64,000 bases of DNA from Annulohypoxylon bovei var. microspora (Eukaryota; Ascomycota; Sordariomycetes; Xylariales; Hypoxylaceae): the NCBI GenBank assembly GCA_022836615.1, contig MU405315.1, positions 78,196 to 142,195 on the forward strand, read 5' to 3'. Under the pieces are notes generated by a model. It searched no databases. It had not been told where the DNA came from and worked only from the letters and a program-made list of their open reading frames with translations. How positions within the stretch are numbered: the first letter of the stretch is position 1; each line of letters begins with the position of its first letter. A program made the position numbers and the translations under genes. Of the stretch, positions 19,837-30,339 are shown piece by piece.

Positions 19837-22761
19837 ATGCCACCTCCGATACCCGTCCCGTCGAAGGCTGCGATCCATGCCCTCCGAGGCATTGCTTTTG
19901 GTACCTCATGTGCCATTGGCGTGATAGTAGAAGACCGAAGACGACGAATAGATATCTTGCGCACCGCGGTATCGAACGGAGAAATAATAAAATCGATCAA
20001 ACGCTACCACAGAATCCCCGATGTCGCATTACCATTCGACGAACGCGATGACCCAGAATCGATCGAAACACACCAGCGCCAACTAGAAGACAAGCCTAAC
20101 ATATATAGGAAACCTAAGAAATATACGGACTTTACTTCGGACGAAGAACCTCCCCAACAGGATTCCATAAGTACAGAGCCTAAGGCACCTTTGAAATTGC
20201 AAAACGTCTTCGAATCTAGCCGTTCGCGAAATGCCGACCAACTCAAAACCCCGAAAACGAAATCTGATGTCCAATCTATCAGTGTCCATGAATCTTCGCA
20301 AGAATCTTCGCAAGTGGGCGTCGCTTCGGCCGAGAAGGACCGCTCGGATAACGCATTTGTAAGGGCCATCAATGGCATCCTAAGAAGCAACGACGAGGAA
20401 AAGATAGATCGAGCTCTTACAAAATTCTTCGAAGGCTCTCGTTTATATCACTCATTTACGGATATCGCCGAGTGGGTCGCCGTATCCGCTGAACTTTCGA
20501 AGGCATGTCAGGCAGAATCCAGATTTGACGATGCCGGCAAAGTTCTCGCTACCACTGTCAGTACCGGGTCACTCGACAATTCTCAATATTACGCCCACGA
20601 TCCCTTTCCTATTCTAGAATTTTATCTACGCCAAGTAGATAGTGCTGGACGTTGTCTTCGGGAAGCTACCGCTGTGGCAACACACATATTTCTAGCCAGG
20701 TTCAAAGAGAAATCCCTGATGTATGCTTCTGAAACCGAGAGCTTCGGACGACGACTATTCGCCTACAATATCTCGATCAATCAACCATCCGTCATCCATC
20801 ATATTTATTGGAGAATCGTTGGCTGTGTTGAAAATCCGACCAACTTTACAGGATGGGCCCTCCGGGAGCTTTACTCATATAAAGATTATAAGAGTGTAAT
20901 CAGATATTTCTTGCTCAATTACTCTAAGATGAGTCCCACAACAGTATGCTACAACCTGACGCTTGATTGTGTCATAGGCTCCGTGAAAGCTTTGAAAGGC
21001 ACCAAAGCCAAGGAGGTACTCAAGGCTCTCGTCCGGCTTAAACGACCAGATGAAGGGTTAGTGCGAACTCAGTGGATCATTAAAGCACTATACGCCTATT
21101 GGCATCGCGACGAGGACTTTTTAGCGGTGAAGGCATTATTCGAAGAAATCTCGTCCGAGGGCGTGCTCGATATGATAAATCATCCCCAAGCCGTATATCG
21201 TACGATGATCGAGATTTCTATCAAAGCCAAAGAGGATGACCTTGCCAGATCGTACTGCGAGGTGCTCTTTCAGAAACACCCTGAGATGCTCAATGATGTT
21301 GCTTTGAGAGGTTTCATGGCCTTGGCGACAGCTGATGCTGGGGATTGGGATGGTGTATTTGATACCTTTACTGAGATGCAGGCTCTCAAGAAAGGGCAAG
21401 AAGTCCAGTACGACAACGCTTTTGTCATGGTCCTAAAAACTTTTGCGGAAACCCATCCAGCTACCGAAGTTCGAGATTTCGTATCGAAGTATACCACTGA
21501 TTTAGGTGTACGCATGCACCGTTACGCTATCACGTTGGTCGCAAACAAATACGGCGAATGTCATGACGTTTCAGGCTTTATATCATGGCTTACGTATTGC
21601 TGTAAAGCTGGGTTTGCTCTAGATTCGAGAGTCTGTAATTCGATCCTTCATAACTGCTGGACCATATTCAAACTTTCTTATCCCGAACTACTAAAGATCT
21701 ACTCGAGCATACAACAGCTTGGCCCATCTCTCACCGACAGCGTGACACGGAGAATCATGAGTCAAGCGGCGTTAACCACGGGCAAGGGTGGTAGGCGGTC
21801 AAATCTCAACCGAGGAGTGCATTCCAGAGTTACAAGAGTGGACAAGCTAGCGTACACGGGAAGGACAGCAAATCAGCGAGATGTCTACGAAGCTATGAAT
21901 CAAGAACTGCATGCCGGAAAGCCGGCGATAGCAATTTCGATTTATAAGCGAGCCCTGGATTTCGGGATGCCCTCTTGCCAGCACTGTCTTCGCTTGGCTG
22001 TGGTGGCAGCCTCGAGAAGCCCTAAACACGGGACTAACTGTGCGATGAGCTTCATCCAAACTGCACACACAAAAGGTACGGATATTACCTCGGCAGTGGC
22101 AGCGTTCATTAAGCTTCAGCTTGAGCAAATCCAAGCCAGTTCACACGATCTCCTAATTCACATGCGGAATTTAGTTGGTCAATTTGAAGCGATAAACATT
22201 GTTGTCCAACCAAGTGTTTTGACACACATGGCCATCATGGTTATCAATTTGGGTCATTTTGAGAGGGGAATTGCATTGTGCACTTTTGCGATGAATCAGA
22301 ATGGATCCAAGAACCTCTGTTTCTCAAGGCAGAGCATCAGAGCTTTGCTCAATTGCTACTCGAAGCTGCGAGATGCAGAAGGGATGAAGAAGCTCTGCCG
22401 TGATATCCTCGAAAGCAAATATGTTGCGGACAAATGTGTGCTACAATATCTAAAATCTGCTAGGAGGGTTGTATCCAAGTTCAAAGAACAGGCCGTCGGA
22501 GATGCCATGCTAGGTATCTTACAGGATACCATCAGCCAGGCAACGAAACAGCGGGCAGAGACTAGAGCAAAGGGCGCAATGATTGCCGAGGAGACTCTAC
22601 GAATTATGCAAGAAGCAGCTTTAGATATGAGGAAATATAGGAAGATACCGAATACTCCTACCGACCTCAAACCAGGACCACCACGTATTTGGCCACCTGA
22701 AGACGAAGACCCGCGGAGAGATAGCACTCCTGAGTTATTAGATAAATCTAGGTACTTATGA
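19837..22761 (+). CDS. PPR-like helical-repeat protein, probably mitochondrial
   Basis: An intronless 974-aa protein. The start is the first ATG in frame (MPPPIPVPSKAAIHALRG); the frame is open a little further upstream but has no ATG. The N-terminus is basic with a hydrophobic GIAFGTSCAIGVIVEDRRRR stretch, fitting a mitochondrial targeting region. Residues about 90-190 are polar and low-complexity, including a small SSQESSQ duplication. From about residue 190 to the end it is a long series of amphipathic helix pairs with PPR/TPR spacing (for example VALRGFMALATADAGDWD... and ITLVANKYGECHDVSGFI). Pezizomycotina have large proteins of this layout linked to mitochondrial RNA metabolism; that role is inferred. 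It ends near ...PEDEDPRRDSTPELLDKSRYL. Confidence 0.75.
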   Translation: MPPPIPVPSKAAIHALRGIAFGTSCAIGVIVEDRRRRIDILRTAVSNGEIIKSIKRYHRIPDVALPFDERDDPESIETHQRQLEDKPNIYRKPKKYTDFTSDEEPPQQDSISTEPKAPLKLQNVFESSRSRNADQLKTPKTKSDVQSISVHESSQESSQVGVASAEKDRSDNAFVRAINGILRSNDEEKIDRALTKFFEGSRLYHSFTDIAEWVAVSAELSKACQAESRFDDAGKVLATTVSTGSLDNSQYYAHDPFPILEFYLRQVDSAGRCLREATAVATHIFLARFKEKSLMYASETESFGRRLFAYNISINQPSVIHHIYWRIVGCVENPTNFTGWALRELYSYKDYKSVIRYFLLNYSKMSPTTVCYNLTLDCVIGSVKALKGTKAKEVLKALVRLKRPDEGLVRTQWIIKALYAYWHRDEDFLAVKALFEEISSEGVLDMINHPQAVYRTMIEISIKAKEDDLARSYCEVLFQKHPEMLNDVALRGFMALATADAGDWDGVFDTFTEMQALKKGQEVQYDNAFVMVLKTFAETHPATEVRDFVSKYTTDLGVRMHRYAITLVANKYGECHDVSGFISWLTYCCKAGFALDSRVCNSILHNCWTIFKLSYPELLKIYSSIQQLGPSLTDSVTRRIMSQAALTTGKGGRRSNLNRGVHSRVTRVDKLAYTGRTANQRDVYEAMNQELHAGKPAIAISIYKRALDFGMPSCQHCLRLAVVAASRSPKHGTNCAMSFIQTAHTKGTDITSAVAAFIKLQLEQIQASSHDLLIHMRNLVGQFEAINIVVQPSVLTHMAIMVINLGHFERGIALCTFAMNQNGSKNLCFSRQSIRALLNCYSKLRDAEGMKKLCRDILESKYVADKCVLQYLKSARRVVSKFKEQAVGDAMLGILQDTISQATKQRAETRAKGAMIAEETLRIMQEAALDMRKYRKIPNTPTDLKPGPPRIWPPEDEDPRRDSTPELLDKSRYL

Positions 22762-23587
22762 ACATAACCACCTACAGATGTATGTTTTTTTGGTATATTT
22801 ATATGTATATGACGAAGAATAGATACATATCATAAGAATAAATATACATGATTCAATAAGGTCAACCAACTATTGCTTATTTGTCACGTTGTTTTGTATT
22901 TGAATTCAATCTTGATCCCTGATATGGGACGTTCACATGTCTTTAACATGCAGACATAATAGGTTCAATAGAAGTTGCTTAGTAGCATTAAACATTTTCT
23001 GATTGGGTGATGGAATGTGGGGACGAAGTGGAGATAGAATGGGGATATAATTATGTAATACCGCCCGACGGTATCCAGCAATTTGGCGTCAGGCTTGGCA
23101 AAGCATGTGGCTGCAAGGAACGGGAAAAATAACGTTTAGTGTAATAGAAAGTTTGGAATTGGTCGTGTCGAACCTTGACAAGCCTGATAAGGGGCAGAAA
23201 ATGAATATCACTACACATGGGACGATGAGTCGAACCATCATGATCTGAGAAAGTCGTTTTTTGATAGCTTCATTTTCCCAACCAAGACACCTTATTCGCT
23301 TTATTCCTCTAGTCCCAGAGCCCCTAATTCTAGTCGAAGCTCTACTTTTATACCACGTCCGGCAAATAAATATTCATATTCGCCAGCTCGTTAGCTTCGT
23401 TTTTCGTTCGTCAATTCGTCAATTCGTCTTGTAGACAGTCCTACCGAATCCTAACATCCTATCCTAACTTCCTAATCCTAATCGCGATAACCCTCGACCT
23501 GCGAGTTCCTAGACTTCACGAAGACGATAATTCTTGACTTAACTACCGTTAGCGAAGCCCGCACCCGACCACCCTCCAATATTTCCT
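22762..23587. other. Intergenic, promoter side of ERG1
   Basis: About 825 bp. It holds the 3' flank of the PPR-like gene and the ERG1 promoter and leader, with a pyrimidine-rich, repeated TCGTCAATTCGTC stretch at about 23400-23440. I did not identify a sterol regulatory element with confidence. Confidence 0.5.
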
Positions 23588-25081
23588 ATGAGCGAGACTT
23601 TAATCGTCCTAGACTCGCTCGCTGAGCGGCGGTCTAAATACCACGAGGCCGATGTCGTAGTAGTCGGTGCCGGCGTCTTTGGGTGCGCCATCGCATATGC
23701 CCTAGCCGAGCAGGGCAGGAGTGTCATTCTTCTCGAACGATGGATGAAGGAACCTAACCGCATCGTCGGCGAGCTTATGCAGCCGGGCGGTGTGAATTCG
23801 CTGAGAAAACTGGGGCTAGGACACTGCATCGAGAACATAGACGCCGTATCATGCAACGGTATCAACGTCTTCTTCTATGGCGAAGACGTTCGCATGCCAT
23901 ACCCACGGATACAAGGGCTACTCGGGATAGACGGTGAAAAGGCGAGCAAGAAGGTAGACAAAGAAGATCCGCCTCTTCCTCAAGGGAAGAGCTTCCACCA
24001 CGGAAGATTCATTACGCAGCTGAGGAAGTCCTGCCTCAGCCATCCCAACATCAGCGTCTTCGAGACCGAGGTCACAAACACTATCAAGGGCGACCACAAC
24101 CCCGAGATCCTCGGCGTCGAGACCCGGACTACGGACGCGGCTACCGGCGAGAAGAAACAAGACTGCTTCTTCGGCCAACTAACCATCGTGGCCGACGGCT
24201 ATGCCTCCCGTTTCCGCAAGCAGTTTATTCCGCAGACCGTCCCCGTCGTCCGTTCCAAGTTCTACGCCCTCGAGCTCATCGACTGCCAGCTCCCCTCCCC
24301 GGGCTTCGGCCACGTGGTTATCGGGGCCTCGAGCCCGGTCCTACTATACCAGATCGGCGCACGCGAGACGAGGGTCCTAGTCGACGTCCCCGAGAAGCTG
24401 CCAGAGGCGTCGCTGGCGAACGGCGGAGTTAGGGGATACATGAAGAATGTAGTCCTGCCTGCGCTGCCCGAGAGCGTGCAGCCATCCTTCAAGGCCGCGC
24501 TCGAGAAGGACAGCAAGATCCCGCAGAGCATGCCCAACAGCTGGCTCCCGCCGACCAAGCAGTCCGTGCCCGGAGCCGTGGTCCTGGGCGACGCGCTCAA
24601 CATGCGGCACCCGCTGACGGGCGGCGGCATGACCGTCGCGTTATACGACGTGGTCCTGCTACAGGAACTCCTCTCGCCCACCAACATCCCGGTCCTCACG
24701 GACACGGCGGCGGTGCAGCGGGCGATGAACACGTTCCACTGGCGGCGCAAGCGCCTCACGGCCATTATCAACGTGCTGGCGATGGCGCTGTACAGCCTGT
24801 TCGCGGCGCGCAACCAGGAGCTGGCTAAGCTGCAGCGCGGCTGCTTCCACTACTTCAAGAAGGGCATCACGCGCGACCCCATGGGCATGCTGGGCGGCCT
24901 AATTCCCGATCCGCTGGTCCTCGCGTACCACTTCTTCTCCGTCGCCTTCGTCGCCATCTGGCTCGACTGGACGACCACCGGGCTTTGGAAGGTCCCCGTG
25001 CTGTTCTGGAACGCGTTCTGGATCCTGTGGACGGCGAGCGTGGTCTTCTTGCCGGTTATGTACCGCGAGTTGCTTGTTTAG
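23588..25081 (+). CDS. ERG1: Squalene epoxidase (squalene monooxygenase)
   Basis: FAD monooxygenase that converts squalene to 2,3-oxidosqualene, the first oxygen-dependent step of ergosterol synthesis, on the ER and lipid droplets; target of allylamine antifungals. An intronless gene of 497 aa. The Rossmann FAD motif is VVVVGAGVFGCAIAYALAEQGR, with LLERWMKEPNRIVGELMQPGG following. The second FAD block is VVLGDALNMRHPLTGGGMTVALYD. The C-terminus has two hydrophobic spans (VLAYHFFSVAFVAIWLDW and VPVLFWNAFWILWTASVVF) for membrane attachment. Length and motif order match the family. Confidence 0.97.
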   Translation: MSETLIVLDSLAERRSKYHEADVVVVGAGVFGCAIAYALAEQGRSVILLERWMKEPNRIVGELMQPGGVNSLRKLGLGHCIENIDAVSCNGINVFFYGEDVRMPYPRIQGLLGIDGEKASKKVDKEDPPLPQGKSFHHGRFITQLRKSCLSHPNISVFETEVTNTIKGDHNPEILGVETRTTDAATGEKKQDCFFGQLTIVADGYASRFRKQFIPQTVPVVRSKFYALELIDCQLPSPGFGHVVIGASSPVLLYQIGARETRVLVDVPEKLPEASLANGGVRGYMKNVVLPALPESVQPSFKAALEKDSKIPQSMPNSWLPPTKQSVPGAVVLGDALNMRHPLTGGGMTVALYDVVLLQELLSPTNIPVLTDTAAVQRAMNTFHWRRKRLTAIINVLAMALYSLFAARNQELAKLQRGCFHYFKKGITRDPMGMLGGLIPDPLVLAYHFFSVAFVAIWLDWTTTGLWKVPVLFWNAFWILWTASVVFLPVMYRELLV

Positions 25082-25746
25082 ACGTCGATGGGTGTCTGGG
25101 TGAAGGATAGGGGAAAGGAGAAGGGGAGAAGAATTGAATAACCCTAGATATAATATGATGACGATCGAGCTATGAAGCACAATACGTCTCTATGGGTGTA
25201 CATTGACCTCGAGGGAGGGGAGGAAAATATAAAGAGTAGGTATATACGATGCCAGCTGGATATCTCTGCTCGATTATCAGATCAGGCAAACTAGGCTTGT
25301 CCGGCGCGGCGTGGGACGAAGAATGACTAGATAGATTTACGGGTTGATGTATATAGCCGAATACTTAATTTTAATGATTCAGAATTTGCTGAAATTGGTC
25401 GACTTCGTGGTTAAGTGAGTGTTTCGACTGCCACTATCTGATGATTTACTGTGTCGTCTATCTAGACATGCAGTTCGACTCGACATTAATCCTTCAGACT
25501 AATTTCATGCCGATTACTCAAATCACTGGATTTCTCTCTGGTAGCCTCAATATACAATACGAAGATGTCACAACAATCAAGACAAGGCCTACAGAGCACA
25601 GACTCTAAACGAACCAGGAACTTTAAGAGGGAACATTTTATCATTTATTCCATCTGTATAGTGTAGCAACCACAGCCGCCCTTCTAGTCAAAGGCAGTCG
25701 CAGTCAGTCAGTTCGTATAAATTCGTCCATCCCTTTTCCGCATCCC
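25082..25746. other. Convergent intergenic spacer
   Basis: About 665 bp between the 3' ends of ERG1 and ALG5. It should contain both polyadenylation regions. Nothing else was recognised. Confidence 0.5.
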
Positions 25747-27037
25747 CTACGTCAGGCGTCTCCTATACACGCCCATCATCCAGCTCGCCCTCAGCACGGC
25801 CAGGCCGATGGCCATCTTGACGCTGTCCTGGATGACGTTGAGCTTGCTGCCGCCGACCTCGTGCCAGTCGATGGGCACCTCGGCGACCTTGATGCCCGGG
25901 CTGCTGCCAATAACAGCGCCGTCGTGGCCGCGCACGGGGACGGCCGGGGCGGACTCGGCCAGCATCAGCATCTCGATGTCGAAGATCCAGCCCTCGGCGT
26001 GCATGTAGGGGACGATGTGGGGCAGGGCCTCGCGCGAGAACAGCTTGAAGCCGCACTGGGTGTCGCGCAGGCGCGAGGTGGCGGGCGGCGTCAGGATGGT
26101 GAGGACGAGGTGGAAGGAGCGCATGAGGAAGTTGCGGAGCGCGGAGCGCTTGACGACGGCGTCGCTGCCGACGAGGTGGCCGCGGCTGCCGATGGCGACG
26201 CCGCGGCGCGCGCCGTCGACCACCTCCTCGCAGCCCTCGAGCAGGCGGCCCAGGTCGGCGAACCGCGAGGCGCCGTCGGCGTCGGCGAAGAGCGCGTAGC
26301 GCCCGCGCACGTGGCGCAGCCCGTGGGTCACGCCCCCGCCCTTGCCGCGGTTGCGCTCCAGCGTCACGACCCGCAGCACGTCGTGCAGCCCGTGCTCGCG
26401 CGCGAAGTCCATCGCCACGCCCACCGTCCGGTCGCGGCTGCCGTCGTTCACGATCAGGATCTCGTACCCGGACACCTCGTCGTCGTCGCCCGGCGCGCCC
26501 GGAGCGTGGCGCCGCGGGGAGCGCCCGCGGGGCGCCTTGCGCTGGCGCGGGTGCAGGTGCGGGTGCGGGTCGCGGCCGAACGTCGCGTCCAGGTACTCGA
26601 CGGCCTCCTTGAGGGTGGGGAGGATGCGGTACTCCTCGTTGTAGGCCGGGAACACCACGCTCATGCGCACCTCGGCGGGCTCAATGGACCCGGTGTCCGC
26701 GATGTCGGTCTGGGTGGGGTCGTCGTTCTTGCTACGGATCTCGCTCGCCTGACGGTCGGCGAGCCATCGGTCGTGCCAGCATGGTAGCTGTCGCGTTACG
26801 GTGCCGGTGGGCGATGTGGTGATGTAGGTCTTCTCGGACGGTAGAACGGGGCGGGGTTTGGGTGCGATGAGATGGAGTACGGCGTAAAGCTGCAACCGAG
26901 TTAGCTTGGGCTAATGCGACGATTTATATAATTTGCAGAATGCATACACTGTAGAAGGCGAAAATGACCAATGCCACAAATGATGCGAGCAAGGTATGAG
27001 GAGGTGTCTCCCTCAAGGTCGAGATGAGTAGGTCCAT
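25747..27037 (-). CDS. ALG5: Dolichyl-phosphate beta-glucosyltransferase
   Basis: GT2-family ER enzyme that transfers glucose from UDP-Glc to dolichyl phosphate; Dol-P-Glc then supplies the last glucoses of the N-glycan precursor. Two exons, 27037-26948 and 26889-25747, give 410 aa with a phase-0 splice. Exon 1 is almost wholly the N-terminal membrane anchor (HTLLASFVALVIFAFYS). The GT2 blocks are MSVVFPAYNEEYRI, ILIVNDGSRDRT, VTLERNRGKGGGVTHGL, the DxD motif in FADADGAS, and the downstream DTQCGFKLFSREA. The last block, EVPIDWHEVGGSKLNVI, is characteristic. A His/Arg/Pro-rich insert of about 35 residues splits the first two blocks (after EYLDATFGR). The coding region is very GC-rich, and long antisense frames over it are shadows. 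Confidence 0.95.
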
Positions 27038-30000
27038 AGTTGCGACCGCACAATGCGACGGGAAGTTTAACTGGTAGTAAAGACGTTCACATTTGGCGTG
27101 TGTTGTCAAACGATGTTCGTCTTGTCTCACCACGGTTCCTCGCTAAGGAGGGACGTGGTTGCGTAGACAATTGATAAAATTTAGCATCTGTCACGACCGA
27201 AATTAAATGTTAAATTGTTGAGGTTTGTTCCTGCCACCCGTCCAATTGGTAATTGCTGTCCTTGTACCGGGAGCTTCAAAGTTTACCAACTTATGTAGTA
27301 CTGTGACAGCTGACGACGCGAATGAAGAAGCCACGTCTCTAGGGCTAACCAATCACGATTCTTAGGTGCTTCAGCACTGATGTTAGGGGTCAATGACCTA
27401 TCCCTGTTAAGGTTAGCGACCGGTAGACCCCTAGGGATCGACGTAATCTCCCCGCAATTACACAGAGCCTCCGTCCTAGCTACGTAATGCTAGCTCTCAG
27501 CCTCAGTTCTCTATGCCTTATGCCTGAGGTTTCCTTGCTTCTAGCAATGAAGGTGTGATTTCCTTCCTCTAGATGCCTCTAGGCTACCTCAGTTTCCTAC
27601 TTACAAGCAGAATACACCACCATACAATAAAGATAACTATAATCTCTGTATCTTCATATACACCCAAGCACATACTAGGTCGTTGGTAACACTCCCATAT
27701 AATTTGATTATTTGTTGACAATATCATTCACAATTATTGTATCTCTGGTACTAACCGATTTTTTCCCCTTTCAAGTTCACCACCTTACCTGCCTACTAAA
27801 TAGGGGTTTCTTCTTTTTTTAAAGAAGGCATCTATCCAACGTTTCTTATACTACCATGACAGTAACCCGCAAACCTGATCATTATATCTCATTTTACAAT
27901 ACCTATTCAACATCTTCTCTAACTTAGCGGCCGGCTTGAAATTGACGAATCTTTCTTCCCGTGTAACATTTATCGTGTTTTATGAGGCGTCCTATGGCAT
28001 AGGTATCACCAAGGAAGCACTATCTTTTGCCACAACCGAGTGATTTCACAATTCCACAGCATATACAAATTACACACCATTATGAAAACCAAAGTATGCA
28101 ATAACTACACTCTACTTCGATGTATTACTCTAATTCCAGTTTCAGATGGTTGTAGTAAAGATACGCTGGCGAAACAACTGGCTGTAATTGGTTTTCGTCA
28201 GCTCTAGCCTCATCCACTAGATTTATTCCAATGCAGCTTACAAGTACCCTTCGTTATTAAGATACGAATGGTTTAAATCCTGAAGGTGATCAATGAGGGT
28301 GTTGTACTTATGACAACACAGGTCCTATGTCATACAGGATACGGTCACAAGAAACTTATGCATCTCGATGGTGCAATAAACTTGAGATCTCCGATATGGT
28401 TTCAAGTGTGCCTAGGTATCTGGGTATGTATGGAAGTGCCGGATTAGGAAGGTTAAGTAAATGAGGCGCAATTGGCCGCATGCTGTCGTCTTCGAGCCTT
28501 TTACTGCCCGCAAGCAACCACCATTTTACACCATTATCCCCCAGAATTCGTATTTGTGATAGGCAATTGCTAAAGTCAGGGAACAGACGGAGCTGTCTAT
28601 CTATCTTCTATCTTTCAATGCTGCCACGTGGAGCAAGTGATCAGGCAATGGCACCTAGAAAAATATCTTCAGAGACGACTTTCGCTCGGGCATTGGTGCA
28701 TTGGCGTCATTCATCAACGCCATAAACTGACCGAAAAAAAGCCCCGCGTAATAACGTTGGCACTGACCCCTAATGTGTGAGCGACTATCGACTGCACGCC
28801 CTAATATGCAGCTACCTACAGTCCATGTCCTGCAGCTACTATTACAGTTAAGCTCCCAGGTAACTAATCCCTTGAGAACCCCCACGACTTTATCGCGGCT
28901 CTCCAATCACGATCGCTAGCGGGCGCCAACAATTTAGGTACATACAGTAGCTCGCGCTTCGTTCCCCTCAAAGCGAAGCGAGATCGCCCCAGGGATTGAC
29001 ATGCGTGTGAACGGCGCTAAATAAACAAATTGGATATCGGTCCCGGAAATAAGGAACTATAGGTCAGGTTGTACAGATAAGACGCTGGACGAAGAAAATA
29101 AATAGGGGCTTCCAGCTGCAACAACATAATTTTTTCCTGGAATAGGAGTACACATGTTAGGCGAGAAAAGGTGCTGCGCGTGGTGTCGCATTCAGGGCTG
29201 ATGCGCCCGGTCTACTTGCTTCGGGTGCACCGTAGCTCACGCAATGCCTTGGCACGACTTGGCGTGACAGCCAGAAGGTTGTTTGGTATTACCTATATGT
29301 AGATAGGCTTCGTGGCGCTCCGTCTCTCGTCAATGGCTGATACATCCATGACGCACGAAGGGTAAACACGGAAATTTCTATGACGGACTTAGGCCGGGTT
29401 CAGTCCCTCATCTGCTGACCGCTGATACTGCTATAATCGGTTGCTTCTCGGTGTCTTGGGTAGAATGTGTTCGTTCCGAAGGATGAAGTCGACAGGTCAA
29501 CTTTCGAGCTTACAATGTAATGTAGTTACATTGTAGCAGTTCAAACTGCTAGCTGAGCTAAGATTGGGACGAGTGAGATTCTAGATCCCTTAGCGATCCT
29601 ACTTATGTATGACAGCCTACAGCACTTCAGTCACCCCTTATATGTTGATCTTAGCGCGCACGGTTGTCATGATAGGCGTGAAGATTCGGGACGACCCGAC
29701 CCTCCCGTTTGCAAAACACTGAGCGATCGCTATATTTATACAACTTTACGAGGGGTCGTGCTCTGGTCCATATGTTGGTTAGGATGTGTTTCGCTGACAA
29801 AGAATCTCACTGCAAATTAAGATATTGGCGTGGCATGAATCGTCAGATTCGAGTTAAACTAGGAGGAGGGGGAGATCTGGACTCTGGAGCTATGGATATC
29901 ATGACATCTAATATAGGTAATTTGAAGTATTAAACGAGAGAAGAGAGCATTGAAATTATAATGTTCATTGCCTAATTTTTGACGAGCCTATTGTTATGAG

Positions 30001-30339
30001 CCTTGTAGCTAGCTCTCTAATCTCTATCTATATTAACCTATTAGCCCAAGAACTGGTATTCCTTTTGTTGTGCCTATATAATTTAGGACCACAGCCAGGT
30101 ATAACATTGATCAAACATATGAAATATGTAGGCGGTCGTGATGTACATGATTATGAAGCATCCTATGCCGCTCCCAGATAGAAACTGGCTTGTAATAAAG
30201 ATGCCAATAGATGCCATCGCGCTTCACAGCGACGAATATTAGTGTCGTTCGTAAACATCAAAGAATGAATCAAGTCTCGTTGCCTTCATTTCCTCATGTA
30301 CTCTTACTAATCCTCTCTGTCCGGTTCGAATTTCGCAGG
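27038..30339. other. Gene-poor stretch, 3.3 kb
   Basis: Besides the probable solo LTR at 27381-27691 I see no convincing gene. Frames up to about 80 codons lack recognisable domains. There is a small perfect hairpin at 29511-29535 (10-nt arms TACAATGTAA, 5-nt loop). The sequence immediately after 27038 should be the ALG5 promoter. Confidence 0.5.
27381..27691 (+). mobile_element. Probable solo LTR (311 bp)
   Basis: The segment starts TGTTAGGGGTCAATGACC and ends GGTCGTTGGTAACA, giving the 5-nt inverted termini TGTTA/TAACA that bound most LTRs. An AATAAAG polyadenylation-like signal lies about 60 bp before the end. No second copy was seen in the window, so it would be a solo LTR. The 5-bp flanks do not match, so a target-site duplication is not visible. 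The orientation is inferred from the AATAAAG position. Confidence 0.4.

Noticed and set aside
2736..25081. Secondary-metabolite cluster (decarboxylase, hydrolase, monooxygenase)
   Set aside because: The genes are separated by unrelated housekeeping genes and the monooxygenase is ERG1 of sterol synthesis; there is no core synthase.
25861..26787. 308-codon plus-strand frame opposite ALG5
   Set aside because: It lies entirely antisense to a well-matched GT2 gene, is Val/Ala/Gly/Asp-repetitive and has no family resemblance.
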